Counted from the first letter of the stretch, positions 17,180 to 27,641 are shown. The stretch: DNA of 64,000 nucleotides from MTP4 sp9310u (GCA_030627005.1 DAOUSW010000004.1:8681-72680), one strand, 5' to 3'. Notes: generated by a model from the letters alone, not told the origin. Numbers and translations: made by a program.

Positions 17180-18797
17180 ATGTTCTGCTACCAGTGTGAA
17201 GAAACAATGAACGGGGAAGGCTGCACAAATAACGGCATGTGCGGTAAGAAAGGGGAAGTCGCAGACCTTCAGGACTATCTCATCTATGTGCTTAAGAGCA
17301 TTGCATTCTATAACCAGAAAGCAAGAAAGGCAAAAATTTCTGAAAAGAGCACTGATGAATTCATGCTCGATGCACTGTTCTCAACCATAACGAATACCGA
17401 TTTCAGAGCGAGCGGAATTCAGGACCGCATTGACAGAGGATTCAAGGTTCAGAATGAGATCAAGCAGAAACTTCTGGATAACAATTTGCTTGATGAGAAC
17501 GATCTGCCCGAGATCGCAACTCTGACCCCGGAAAACCTCAAGGAAAGGAACACCGGTGTACTTGCAACAGAGAACGAGGATATCCGATCATTGAGAGAAC
17601 TGTTGGTCTATGGCATCAAAGGAATTGCAGCATATGGACATCATGCTATGATGCTTGGAAATTCCAATAAAAAAGTCAATTCGTTTATAGAGGAAGGCCT
17701 TCTGGCAACCACTGATGACAGCCTGACCGATGAGAAACTCATCTCATTGGTCCTGAAATGTGGGGAACATGGTTTTGATGTAATGACAGCCCTTGACATG
17801 GCAAATACCACTACATTTGGAAATCCGGAACCTACACAGGTCAATATTGGAACAAGAGACAAGCCCGGTATTCTCGTGAGCGGTCATGATCTAAAGGACC
17901 TGAAACAACTATTGGATCAGACTGAGGAAACCGGTGTAGATGTCTATACTCACTGTGAGATGCTGCCTGCAAATGCATATCCTGAATTTAAAAAGTACGA
18001 ACATCTGGTAGGAAACTACGGCGGATCATGGTGGCAACAGAGGCAGGAATTCGAGAGCTTCAACGGACCAATATTACTTACAAGCAACTGTATAGTCCCT
18101 CCGAAAGAGACCTACATTGACAGGTTATACACCACAGGGTCCGCAGGTTATGACGGTGCCACACACATCGTGGCTGAAGATGGTAAGAAAGACTTCTCGG
18201 CCCTCATCGAGCAGGCAAAGACATGTGAACCTCCGGTACAATTAGAAGAAGGGACTGTCATGACCGGTTTTGCTTACAACTACGTACTGTCCAATGCAGA
18301 CAGGATCGTTGATGCCATCAAAGCAGGCAAGATAAAGAAGTTCATTGTCATGGCAGGTTGTGACGGACGCCACAAGAACAGGCAGTACTACACAGATTTC
18401 GCAGAGGCGTTGCCCAGAGATACTGTCATACTTACCGCCGGATGTGCAAAATATCGCTACAATAAGCTTAACCTTGGGGACATTGATGGAATTCCAAGGG
18501 TACTGGATGCAGGACAGTGTAATGATTCTTTTTCACTGATCATCATTGCACAGGGACTTATGCCCAGGCTTGGATTTATAGATGTTAACGAAGCCCCGAT
18601 CTCGTACAATAGCGTGGTACGAACAAAAGGCAGTCCTTGTGTTGCTTACCCTCCTGAGGCTTGGAATACAGGATATTACCCTTGGCCCGACACTTCCGGC
18701 CTTTGTCTCACCGAATGTCCTCAATGTGCTGGTGGAGAAGTTCAATATAACACCGAACAGCACCATAGAAGAAGACATGGAGAGACTCTTAAAATAA
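17180..18797 (+). pseudogene. hcp: Hydroxylamine reductase (hybrid cluster protein), frameshifted near the 3' end
   Basis: Hcp reduces NO or hydroxylamine using a [4Fe-4S] cluster and a hybrid Fe-S-O cluster. The N-terminal cluster ligands are C3-x2-C6-x8-C15-x5-C21, and the body is full length to GFIDVNEAPISYN. At 18609-18613 the sequence reads AATAGCG where AATATAGCG is needed. After this 2-base loss the frame becomes an unrelated tail ending at 18805, while the true C-terminus (IAWYEQKAVLVLL ... EEDMERLLK) continues in the next frame to 18797. The start follows AGGGGTGA and a TATA-like stretch near 17123-17140. The lesion removes the last ~60 residues, which include hybrid-cluster surroundings, so the encoded protein is probably inactive unless the indel is a sequencing error. 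Confidence 0.88.
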
Positions 18798-18906
18798 ACC
18801 CTTAAAAATGGAGACGAGGGAATATTAAAGACGTTTCAAATGAAAAGTGTCGAATTCCCAAACTCCCTGAATACCGAAACTATATAGAAAGAGACCATAA
18901 GTGCAG

Positions 18907-19416
18907 TCAGGCCGTCATAAAAAGAATCACATAATAATCTTCCCCGACTTTGATTTCGTAAAAACCTTTTTCGTCAAGGAATTCAGCTGTTCGGGTCCAC
19001 TCTTCCGGGTCTGCTTTTATGGAATTTCCGGAGGCTTCTATTGCTTCTTTTAGCGCCGGGTATTCATTTAGTTCTTCTTCAGTGACAACCGCATATTCGT
19101 CAGGCTCAAAGTCCAGTTTTTCAGCCTCGATCCATTTTGCACTGGAATGGCTCTGAGCGCTCAGGGCAAAGAAACCCACTGAGAGAAGTAAAAGAGCGGC
19201 AAAAGAGACAGCAAATGCCTTCAATGCAAAACCGACCGAGCGCTCTCTGGAAAGGACGATTCCCAACGCAAGCAGGGCCAGGTAAATCAAACCCATCAGG
19301 TAAATTGACATTGGGGCATGGACCCCGCTCAGCACATAGCCGCTCAGGAAAAACGTAAAAATTCCCAGAAAAAAGAAAAGCACATATTTGTCCGCTTTAC
19401 TGTCCGAATCATCCAT
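18907..19416 (-). CDS. Small membrane protein with C-terminal soluble domain, unknown
   Basis: A 169-residue protein with three membrane segments (about 12-30, 35-56 and 63-88), then a soluble acidic domain of about 75 residues with FEPDEYAVV, LNEYPALKEAI and FYEIKVGEDYYVI. The C-terminal part looks like a compact alpha/beta fold. The topology places the soluble part on one side of the membrane. No family is recognised. It is convergent with hcp and stands alone. Confidence 0.65.
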   Translation of the reverse strand: MDDSDSKADKYVLFFFLGIFTFFLSGYVLSGVHAPMSIYLMGLIYLALLALGIVLSRERSVGFALKAFAVSFAALLLLSVGFFALSAQSHSSAKWIEAEKLDFEPDEYAVVTEEELNEYPALKEAIEASGNSIKADPEEWTRTAEFLDEKGFYEIKVGEDYYVILFMTA

Positions 19417-19602
19417 GCAGGCGTCATACCCCCATACTTGTTCCCATAATTATTCCCACAAGGAACAGGTAACTTCAATTCATCTCAGGAACACTTCCTG
19501 TAATAATATACACACTACGTATTTGCTATTTTCTCCGGCCTTTTCGGAATACCCCTGAAGCTTCCTTAGTAGTTTCAAATACCTTTAAATGGTTTGCAAA
19601 CA

Positions 19603-19612
19603 TTTTATATAA
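19603..19612 (+). promoter_or_regulatory. TATA box upstream of the zinc-ribbon gene
   Basis: TTTATATAAA inside an AT-rich run. Transcription would begin near 19633, which rules out a start at the upstream TTG/ATG codons and supports the ATG at 19672. Confidence 0.45.
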
Positions 19613-19671
19613 ATAAAAAAATATTAATATTTTTTAAGAACACCGGGTCCGCGAAACGGGGGGTTGAGCGG

Positions 19672-20289
19672 ATGAACTTCGGATTCCATATCAACAAAAA
19701 AGGGAACAAGAACGAGTATAAAGAAAAGAATTCATACCCTGGCAGCAGTCCTGAAACTCAGGTATTTACCTTTGAAGGGGAGTTCAGAAAAGGGTTTTTG
19801 CTTCAAGGAGCGGCTCCTTCGATAATCAGGGCTTTTGGTGGAAACAGGGGAGTCATGGATGTAGTCTACTACGGGCTGACAGCTTTTACTCTATGGTCGT
19901 CCGTTGTCCTGGCATTCGGGTACTTCCCGGCTTTCCTGGGAGAAAGCAGGCTGTACAGGTACCTGGTAATAGGGCTGGTTTTCGGCATTTTCCTATTCTC
20001 CAAACAATTTGCAAGGGTTATTGAGTACCACAAAGAGACCCGGTGCAGGAACTGCGGGATGAGTGCAGCCTGTGAAGAATTCAAAAAACCGGTCCTTAAA
20101 AAAGAAATCAGCCCTGAAAACGTAACAATCACCCTCACATCCTACTGGAAATGCGGGCTCTGCGGGCATGAAGATACCCGGACCTACCATTCAACGTACA
20201 ACACGGAAGGGAAACGCGAGGCAGCAAAAACCCTGGCTGACCCCGTGCAGGTAGAAGAAAGAAAAAATCCAGAAAGAAAAAATCCCTGA
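19672..20289 (+). CDS. Membrane zinc-ribbon protein (single unit)
   Basis: About 205 residues. Two hydrophobic segments (roughly 60-83 and 93-110) are followed by a ribbon with R-C-R-N-C-G and, 32 residues later, C-G-L-C-G-H. It is the same [2 TM + ribbon] unit as at 13219 and 20461. An N-terminal polar region of about 55 residues and a charged C-terminal tail with a repeated ERKNP are specific to this copy. I chose the ATG at 19672 because the only TATA box lies within the longer ORF. Tail-to-tail with the 20461 gene. Function unknown. Confidence 0.72.
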   Translation: MNFGFHINKKGNKNEYKEKNSYPGSSPETQVFTFEGEFRKGFLLQGAAPSIIRAFGGNRGVMDVVYYGLTAFTLWSSVVLAFGYFPAFLGESRLYRYLVIGLVFGIFLFSKQFARVIEYHKETRCRNCGMSAACEEFKKPVLKKEISPENVTITLTSYWKCGLCGHEDTRTYHSTYNTEGKREAAKTLADPVQVEERKNPERKNP

Positions 20290-20369
20290 CCCTTTTTATG
20301 CCTTATTGGAATGAGGGAAAACAAAATCATGGGAAGGAAAACAAAACCCGATAAAAGTTCCGAATAACT

Positions 20370-20461
20370 CAGGGAATCTTACTCCCGAAATTCAGGGAAC
20401 TTTACTCCTGAAACCCGGCGAACTTTACTCCTGAAACCCGGTGAACTTTACTCCTAAAATT
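20370..20461. repeat. 23-base tandem repeat, four copies
   Basis: Four units of the type CAGGGAACTTTACTCCTGAAA plus two variable bases fill the gap between the two convergent zinc-ribbon genes. The units start at 20370, 20393, 20416 and 20439. Confidence 0.85.
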
Positions 20462-20934
20462 CACGGGATTCTTTTCCGGATACGCTCTTTTTTTACTTCG
20501 ACCCGCTCATGTCCGCAGTATTTGCACCTGTAGTAACAGGTCATCATAATTTTAGATCCGGTTTCAACTAGATCCGGCTCACCTGCCTGCAAGAAAGCAA
20601 AAGCCCTGCCGCATTTTTCGCACTTCCTGACCTGATAGTAGTCCTCCACACCGAAAAACACTCCCGAAACAGCCAGCATCAGCAGACCAAACAATAAATT
20701 TCCCACCGATTCCTGCCCAAAACCAAATAAGGCTGCAATCATACCGGCAATCAAAAATCCTGCTGCCATAAAAACAAGCTTTGACTCCCCGAGTCTGGAA
20801 ACCAGATATTGAGACAATGTCTCCATAAGAGAACCTTGCTCCCCCACACCAGGCCCCCTCTCATCGGAACATCCGCCTTCCCGGCACCTTCTCTCCAACA
20901 CGGTAAATTTATCCACCAAGAAGAACACCACCAC
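20461..20934 (-). CDS. Membrane zinc-ribbon protein (single unit, short form)
   Basis: Up to 157 residues; an internal start at 20826 (METLSQYL) would give 121. Two hydrophobic segments (KLVFMAAGFLIAGMIAAL and NLLFGLLMLAVSGVFFG) precede a ribbon with K-C-E-K-C-G-R-A-F-A and, 28 residues on, C-K-Y-C-G-H. The tail is basic. It is the third local member of the unit seen at 13219 and 19672. The N-terminal extension before METLS is Cys- and Gly-rich and may not be translated. Function unknown. Confidence 0.72.
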   Translation of the reverse strand: MVVFFLVDKFTVLERRCREGGCSDERGPGVGEQGSLMETLSQYLVSRLGESKLVFMAAGFLIAGMIAALFGFGQESVGNLLFGLLMLAVSGVFFGVEDYYQVRKCEKCGRAFAFLQAGEPDLVETGSKIMMTCYYRCKYCGHERVEVKKERIRKRIP

Positions 20935-21366
20935 TTAAAAAGCCCCACTTAAAAAGCCTTTTTCTAAAAATTAAGCTGGTAAAATCCCCCTACAATAATA
21001 TGTTAGCAATCAGGCATAACCCTACCTTAAGAAGTCAAACATGGAAAAAATTAAAAAACCAAAAAATGCATCAAAGGCGAGAAGACTCCGGGATTTGGGC
21101 ATCTGTTTAGGGAAGTGGTGAGATGTTGGAGTTGCTAAAAGAGGTGCTAAAAATGTGCTTTCTATAGCATACCTTTTCAGATGCCCATAGTCAATTTATT
21201 CTTTTCAGTATATAATAGTAGAGGTATCCTGAACGATAGCAGCTATTCCAGCAGTACAGTAAATTAATTCAATTGTTAAGAGGGGAAAACTCCTGAAAGA
21301 TATCCATAATAAGAGCCATGGACTTCAAAACCGACAGGGTACGCCATACCGGACCGGAATTATTCA
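20935..21366. other. Intergenic region, nothing assigned
   Basis: About 430 bases between divergently and convergently placed genes. I see A-rich stretches and no convincing ORF, repeat or RNA structure. Confidence 0.4.
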
Positions 21367-22116
21367 TCAGAGCACGTACTTCCAGCCTTCTTTTTTCAGC
21401 CCCTCCCTGTGGACCCTGTAATCCGGCATGAGCTCCTCAACCAGTGCCCAGAAGTTTTTAGAGTGGTTTTTTTCCTTAACATGGCAGAGTTCATGCACCA
21501 CAACATACTCAAGCTGTTCGGGCGGGGCCATCATAAGCTGGAAATTTATCCTGAGGACATTGTCAGCAGAGCAGCTCCCCCAGCGTCTTTTCTGGTATTT
21601 GACTCTAAAGGAAGGAGGAGATATGCCCATTTTATCAGAATAAGCCTCCACCAGCTCCCCGACTTTTTCATCGGCACACCCGAGGTACCACTGCCAGACC
21701 GCCCCTCTCACAGAAGCCGGGCCCAGGGGTTCCGGCACCTTTTCCGGGATCACGACTTCAAGCACCGGACCTTCCAGGCCTGCCGATAGTACCCCGCCGC
21801 CGAAGGTCAGTTTCAGGGGGTATTCCTCCCCCAGATACAGGAATTTTTCCCCATCAATATACCGCTTTTCAGGGTTAAGGTTCCGTTTTCCTTCGAACCC
21901 GTCAAGTTTTTTCAGGACCCAGTCTGCTTTCTTCCGGACCATCGTCCTGATAGTTTCAGAGTCCAGCCCGGGAGGAGCCCGAAACTCAACTTTCAGGTCA
22001 GGACGGACTACGATTGCCGCGCTTTTCCGCCTCTTGCTGTAGATAATTTCATATGCAATGGTCCTGCCACAGGCTTTGATACTATCGTTGGCTTTGATAC
22101 TATCGTTTTTCTTCAT
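21367..22116 (-). CDS. YgjP/SprT-like zinc metalloprotease (DUF45)
   Basis: About 249 residues. The N-terminal part is beta-rich (IAYEIIYSKRRKSAAIVVRPDLKVEF) with the typical AP.G....I...V..K..W region. The C-terminal part has the zinc motif VVVHELCHVKEKNHS and a downstream FW..V....PDYR, the signature of the M48-like YgjP family, often found beside restriction systems. ATG at 22116 is preferred over 22128 because GAGGTG precedes it. The first 14 residues contain an in-frame duplication (NDSIKA twice) from an 18-base repeat. Catalytic His-Glu-His residues are all present, so it is likely active; its substrate is unknown. Confidence 0.88.
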   Translation of the reverse strand: MKKNDSIKANDSIKACGRTIAYEIIYSKRRKSAAIVVRPDLKVEFRAPPGLDSETIRTMVRKKADWVLKKLDGFEGKRNLNPEKRYIDGEKFLYLGEEYPLKLTFGGGVLSAGLEGPVLEVVIPEKVPEPLGPASVRGAVWQWYLGCADEKVGELVEAYSDKMGISPPSFRVKYQKRRWGSCSADNVLRINFQLMMAPPEQLEYVVVHELCHVKEKNHSKNFWALVEELMPDYRVHREGLKKEGWKYVL

Positions 22117-22561
22117 CGGACACCTCAATTCAAACTTTAGCTTCCATTCCTTTGCTGTCGTCCTCTTGCCGACAGGATACCATTAACGAGACATTTAAAG
22201 AAAAGTTTTTCCAAACTGATAGGAAGGGAAACCCGGAATAGGGAAAAAGTAAGAGATGAAGAGAAAATCTGCTGAAAATATTTGATTGGAAATTCAGGAA
22301 CAATAAGGCCCTGGTGTCCGAATATGGTTCTGATGTATGAATACGGTTCTGATGTATGAATATGGTCATGAGGTACGATATTCATAAATACAAATGTCAT
22401 ATTTTATAAATTTAATTATGTGTAAATAATTATTTAGAGTAGATTTATTCAAGAGATTAAATGGAATGAGGTAATATTTCAGAGAACTATTATATATTTT
22501 CGAATATAATATAGATATATTTCCAAGCAAAAAACCCCATTCAGAGAGAGGAGACTTTTAG
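22117..22561. other. Intergenic region with hydantoinase promoter
   Basis: An AT-rich stretch near 22490-22520 (ATTATATATTTTCGAATATAATATAGATATA) is the likely TATA region for the gene at 22562. A short repeat of ATACGGTTCTGATGTATGAAT occurs twice near 22318-22358. No other gene is seen. Confidence 0.4.
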
Positions 22562-24484
22562 ATGAAATACAGCATGGGCATTGACGCTGGAGGCACATAC
22601 ACCGATTCGATCATCATCCGGGACTCTGACGGAAAGGTCCTTGACTCGAACAAGGCGCTTACCACCTACCCGGACCTCCTGGCCGGGATCAGGAACTCCA
22701 TCGACGGACTGGACCAGAAATACCTGAAGGACATAAAACTTGTGTCTGTTTCCACGACGCTCGCCACGAACACTATCCTCGAAAAAACCGGGTACCCTGT
22801 GGGCCTGATCTTTGTCGGGGACTACGAACTCCCGGAAAAAGTGCCTGTTGACTACTATACCGTGGTAGCAGGCGGGCACGACCACCATGGAGCGGAACTG
22901 GTACCCCTGGACATGGAAGCTGTGGGAACTTTTGTCCGGAAGCTCGGGGATAAGGTCTCGGCTTTTGCCGTCTCCTCTTATTTCAGCGTCCGAAACCCGG
23001 CCCATGAGCTGGTTATAAAGGAAAGCATTCAGGAACTTACCGGGCTTCCGGTGGTCTGCGGGCACGAACTTTCCCTTGACCTCGGAGCCTACGAAAGAGG
23101 AGTCACCGCTTACCTGAACGCCCAGTCGATCCCGATTGCAGACCAGTTCATCCGCTCGATCAAGGAAGAAATGGAGCACCGGGGAATGGATGCCCGGCTG
23201 CTCATGCTCAAATGCGACGGGTCGGTGGTGGGCATCAACGAAGCCCTGGAAAAACCCATCGAATCCATTTTTTCCGGCCCTGCCGCAAGCCTTGTAGGGG
23301 CATCCCACCTCTCGGGCCTGAAAACCTGTGCCGTTATCGATGTGGGAGGGACCAGCACGGACGTCTCCATGGTAGAAGACGGGCTTCCCGAACTCTGTCC
23401 TGAGGGGGCTATCGTGGGGGGCTGGCAGACCAAGGTCAAGGCCATCCGGATGGAGACCTCGGCCATGGGAGGGGACAGCCACGTCTGGGTCAAGAACATG
23501 AAAATCAACATCGGTCCCAGGCGGGTAATACCCCTCTGTGTGGCAGCCGTCAGGTACCCCGGTTTTCTGGAAACCCTGAAAATGGGCAAGACGCCTGCTG
23601 CCCTGCGGCTTGAAGAAAACGTCCAGCCCACCAAGTTTTTCATAAAAACCGGTTTAGTGCCCACGGAACTTGGAAAGTATGAAAAGGAGATTTTCGAACG
23701 GGTAGAGGACACTCCTACTTCTCTTAGCGACATCTTCTGGAAGCTGGAAAAAAAGCCGTCTCCTCACCTGTTTGATTCCCTGATTAGAAAACGCCTTGTC
23801 CAGGCAATCGGCTTCACCCCGACCGACGCCCTGCACGTGCTCGGGGAATATACCGCCTGGGATGCGGAAGCTTCAAGAGTGGGAGCAAAGCTTCTGGAAC
23901 GCTATACCCAGACAGATTCCCTGGAACTCTGTAAGCAGATAAAGCAGGGAGTCGCAAGGAACATGGCACTGAACCTCATGTCATATATCCTGAAAGATGT
24001 GCCCCCTCAGGAGCTTGAAAAGATCATTCTCTCTGATAAGTTCACACAGTTCAGGATGAAACTGCCTGTTGTCCTTATCGGCGGCCCGGTAGTCGCTTTC
24101 ACGGAAGAGATAAAACAGATCCTCGACGCCGACATCGTGGTCCCGAAATACGCGGAAGTCGGAAACGCCGTGGGAGCTCTTGTAGGTAAAGGCATAAAAA
24201 GAGTTGAAATCCTTATCAAGAACACCTATGCCAAAGACCGGAAAAGGCTTGTCCTTGTCTTTTCCCCGGCAGGTAGGGAAACTTTCGGAAATTTCCCCGA
24301 AGCCCTGGAGCATGCGGACACCCTCGGGAAAAAACTCGTCATGGAGTACATGACCGAAGCGGGCCTGGACAAAGGCCAGGTCCAGATAAGCGTGGACAGA
24401 AAAGATATTTCCCTCAGCGAAGCAGGAACGGTACCCGTTGAAACAAAGCTTGTCTTCGTGGGAGTAGGTATGCCTAAAACCTGA
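22562..24484 (+). CDS. Hydantoinase/oxoprolinase family protein, copy 1
   Basis: A 640-residue HyuA-like protein. The N-terminus has the actin-fold phosphate loop IDAGGTYTDSI, and around residue 260 the second motif DVGGTSTDVSMV. The family hydrolyses hydantoins or 5-oxoproline with ATP and often works with a HyuB subunit, but no hyuB is present here. GAGGAG precedes the ATG. About 65% of the residues look identical to the gene at 24868, so the pair arose by tandem duplication. The substrate in methanogens is not known to me. This copy is intact, unlike its neighbour. Confidence 0.88.
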   Translation: MKYSMGIDAGGTYTDSIIIRDSDGKVLDSNKALTTYPDLLAGIRNSIDGLDQKYLKDIKLVSVSTTLATNTILEKTGYPVGLIFVGDYELPEKVPVDYYTVVAGGHDHHGAELVPLDMEAVGTFVRKLGDKVSAFAVSSYFSVRNPAHELVIKESIQELTGLPVVCGHELSLDLGAYERGVTAYLNAQSIPIADQFIRSIKEEMEHRGMDARLLMLKCDGSVVGINEALEKPIESIFSGPAASLVGASHLSGLKTCAVIDVGGTSTDVSMVEDGLPELCPEGAIVGGWQTKVKAIRMETSAMGGDSHVWVKNMKINIGPRRVIPLCVAAVRYPGFLETLKMGKTPAALRLEENVQPTKFFIKTGLVPTELGKYEKEIFERVEDTPTSLSDIFWKLEKKPSPHLFDSLIRKRLVQAIGFTPTDALHVLGEYTAWDAEASRVGAKLLERYTQTDSLELCKQIKQGVARNMALNLMSYILKDVPPQELEKIILSDKFTQFRMKLPVVLIGGPVVAFTEEIKQILDADIVVPKYAEVGNAVGALVGKGIKRVEILIKNTYAKDRKRLVLVFSPAGRETFGNFPEALEHADTLGKKLVMEYMTEAGLDKGQVQISVDRKDISLSEAGTVPVETKLVFVGVGMPKT

Positions 24485-24701
24485 AAGCCGGACCTGACCC
24501 CCGGCAAATTTATATTTACCCTCATATATGCAGATATTATAAAAATAGATAAAAACCGTAAAACGGGTAAAAACCGAAATTTCTGTTAAAATCAAGATTT
24601 CTATAAAAGCAGGTTTCTGATTCTGGAGCAAAAGAATTAATGACCAATCTTATGGGACATTTAAACCCGACCCAACAATAAGAATGGCTGTAACTCATAA
24701 A

Positions 24702-24785
24702 AATGGCGCAATTTGCGATGATGCATTAAATGGCAATACGTTTACGATGATGCATTCAATGGCGATACATTTGAAATGATGCAGT
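24702..24785. repeat. Imperfect ~28-base tandem repeat between the hydantoinase paralogues
   Basis: Three units built on AATGGC.ATAC.TTTACGATGATGCATT. They lie in the 383-base gap 24485-24867, which also holds the Shine-Dalgarno AAAGGAG of the next gene and otherwise no gene. Confidence 0.6.
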
Positions 24786-24867
24786 AGATAGTGATGAATT
24801 CAAGAAAGAATGTACCGTGGATCAGAGATACTTCAAAAAAGGATTCATAGAAAGGAGTTATTAAAAA

Positions 24868-26837
24868 ATGGCATACAGTTTAGGCATTGATGCCGGCGGA
24901 ACTTATACGGACTCGATTTTAATCCGGGACTCGGACGGCGCTGTTGTTGGCTCGAACAAGGCGCTTACAAGTTACCCTGATCCTCTGGAAGGAATCAGGA
25001 ACTCAATCGACGGGCTGGACCCGGAAAAACTAAAAGAGGTTACCCTGGTCTCGGTGTCCACCACCCTTGCGACCAACACTATCCTGGAAAAGACCGGGTT
25101 TCCGGTCGGGCTGGTCCTGGTGGGGGACTATGAGATCCCCCGGGACTCCGAGATTGAGAATTACATTATGGTTAAGGGAGGGCACGACAGTCATGGGAAC
25201 GAGATCGAGCCCCTTGACCTTGAGAGAGTCAGGGGTTTCATACTCAGGCTCAAGGACAGGGTTGCGGCTTTTGCGGTTTCTTCCTATTTCAGTGTCCGGA
25301 ACCCGGACCATGAACTGCAGGTAAAAGCCCTGGTCAAAGAGCTGACAGGGCTTCCCGTTGTCTGCGGGCACGAACTTGCCCAGGCCCTGGGGGCCTACGA
25401 AAGAGGAGTTACGGCTTACCTGAACGCCCAGCTCCTGCCGGTAGCCGAAAGCTTCCTGGAAACCGTAGTGGGGGAAATCGAAAGGGGAGGGATCGATTCA
25501 AGGGTTGCCATGCTCCGCTGTGACGGTTCGGTCGTTCGCATGCAGGAAGCTATGAAAAAACCCATCGAATCGGTATTTTCAGGCCCTGCGGCCAGCCTTC
25601 TCGGGGCGTCCTACCTTTCAAAACATGAGACATGTGCCGCAATCGACGTCGGGGGGACAAGCACTGACGTTTCCCTGATCTACAGGGGACTCCCTTACCT
25701 GAGCGAGACGGGAGCCATTGTAGGGGGCTGGCAGACCAAAGTCAGAGCCCTCCGGATGGAGACCTCAGCCATGGGGGGGACAGCCACGTCTGGGTCCAGG
25801 GCAGCAATACCAGTATAGGCCCCCGCAGGGTCATTCCCCTCTGCAGGGCTGCCGTGCTCTACCCGGACTTCATGCACAGCCTGAAAAAGCGCTGGATCCC
25901 TGACCGCCTGAAACTGAACGAGCACATCCAGGCAACAAAATTCTTTGTCAGGACAGGGCGAAAACCCATAGAACTGAGCGGAGAAGAAAAGGAACTCCTG
26001 GCCCTGATAGGAGACGAACCCAAATCCCTGAACGATGTCTATTGGGACCGGAAAGTCCTGCCGTCCAGACGGGTGATGGACTCCCTGATCCAGAAGCGGC
26101 TGATTCAGGCAATAGGCTTTACCCCCACAGACGCCCTCCATGTGCTCGGGGACTACGACGAGTGGGACTCCGAAGCCTCGCTTATAGGGGCGACCCTGCT
26201 TGCAAACTTTGTGGGGATGGACAAGTACAAGTTCTGTACCAATGTAAAACATCTCTTTGCCCGGAACATGGCAAAAGACCTCCTTGCTTTCCTGATGGAA
26301 GGAGTGGATAAGGCCGAAATTGAAAAAGTACTTGAAGGAAACTTCTTTTCCCGCTTCAAGGTGGACGTCCCCGCCGTGCTCCTGGGAGGGCCTGTCAGGG
26401 CTTATCTGGAAGAACTCAAGGAACTAATTGATGCCGAAATCCTGCTCCCCGAATACTCTGACGTCGGAAACGCTGTGGGAGCCCTTGTCGGAAAAGGCAT
26501 CAAACGGGCCGAGATATCGGTCCGGACCATGTACAGCGAGTCAAAGTACGACCTCAGGACAAAAGGGATCTTCGTATACACCCCGGTGGGAAGAAGGCAC
26601 TTCCTTACAAGAAAAGAAGCCCTGGAATATGCCGAGGGCTTTGGAAGAAAGCTGATCCTTGACTACATGGCGGAGTCAGGGCTGAGTCCCGAGCAGATAG
26701 AAATCAATATCGAAAGAAAGGACATCGCAGTTTATTCTGGTGGAGTCCCCCTTGAGACTAAGCTCATTTTCGAGGGGATTTCGAAGTCCGACGTGTATGA
26801 AAAAGCCGTAGGGGTAAAAGAAACCGTGACTACCTGA
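24868..26837 (+). pseudogene. Hydantoinase/oxoprolinase family protein, copy 2, frameshifted
   Basis: Full-length homologue of the gene at 22562, with IDAGGTYTDSI at the start and DVGGTSTDVSLI near residue 260. At 25773-25779 a run of seven G follows AT (METSAMGG). Eight are needed to continue into DSHVWV as in copy 1. The frame therefore ends early at 25818, and the rest (RRVIPLC, LYPDF, QATKFF ... to 26837) continues one frame over. The two halves are otherwise clean, so the lesion is recent, a homopolymer sequencing error, or a slippage site. ATG at 24868 follows AAAGGAG. Confidence 0.88.
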
Positions 26838-26993
26838 ATACCCGGTTTCTCCGATATTTTTAAATCCCGATCATTCATTACTTAGATACTAAAAATGGTA
26901 TCCACTTACAATGGCATCCACTTACCAAAGTTTATTGGCCGTCCAGACACGGCTAATCTTCAGCGAGTATAGAAAAACATATGAGGAATTCAC

Positions 26994-27548
26994 ATGATCC
27001 CTAAGAAAGCTTTTTTGACCAAGGGCACCGGAGTTCACAAGGACAAATTAGCCTCCTTTGAACTTGCCCTTAGGGATGCAAAGATTGAGAAATACAACCT
27101 TGTGAGCGTTTCAAGCATATTGCCTCCGAATTGCAAAGTTGTTTCCAAAGAGGAAGGTCTAAAAGAGTTAAGGCCGGGGGCTATTGTCCACTGCGTGCTT
27201 GCCAGAAATGAGACGAATGAACCGGAACGCCTAACAACCGCAGCCATAGGCACCGCGGTCCCGGTTAATGAAAACAACTACGGTTATATTTCGGAACACC
27301 ACTCCTTTGGAGAAGATGAGGAAACCGCAGGAGAATACGCAGAAGACCTGGCCGCAACAATGCTTGCCACGACTCTCGGAATAGAATTCGATGCTGATTC
27401 GGCCTGGCATGAAAGAGAACAGGTGTACAAGACAAGCGGTCATATTTTCGATACGATGCACATGTGCCAGACTGCAAGAGGCGCAAAAGGCGGAAAATGG
27501 ACCACCGTTGTGGCTGCAATGGTCTTCGTAACAGAATTTACCCATTAA
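26994..27548 (+). CDS. pdaD: Pyruvoyl-dependent arginine decarboxylase
   Basis: A 184-residue proenzyme. Self-cleavage at the Ser40-Ser41 pair in LVSVSSILPP yields a beta chain and an alpha chain whose first Ser becomes the pyruvoyl group. Downstream, YGYISEHHS and the C-terminal KGGKWTTVV region match the family. It converts arginine to agmatine, used in archaea for polyamines and for agmatidine in tRNA-Ile2. The length is typical. GAGG precedes the ATG. It stands between the hydantoinase pair and a convergent exporter gene, with no operon partner visible. Confidence 0.95.
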   Translation: MIPKKAFLTKGTGVHKDKLASFELALRDAKIEKYNLVSVSSILPPNCKVVSKEEGLKELRPGAIVHCVLARNETNEPERLTTAAIGTAVPVNENNYGYISEHHSFGEDEETAGEYAEDLAATMLATTLGIEFDADSAWHEREQVYKTSGHIFDTMHMCQTARGAKGGKWTTVVAAMVFVTEFTH

Positions 27549-27641
27549 AATCGATTAAAAAGCTATTGAAAATAACTTAAAAATTGCTTAAAAATTGCTT
27601 AAAAATAACTTAAAAACCATAAAGGGGAAGTGAGAGGAAAC

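Noticed and set aside
19594..19671. An upstream start for the zinc-ribbon protein
   Set aside because: The only TATA box lies inside this stretch, so a transcript would start too late.
24007..24631. Several minus-strand ORFs opposite the hydantoinase genes
   Set aside because: They mirror codon structure of the real genes and have no domains.
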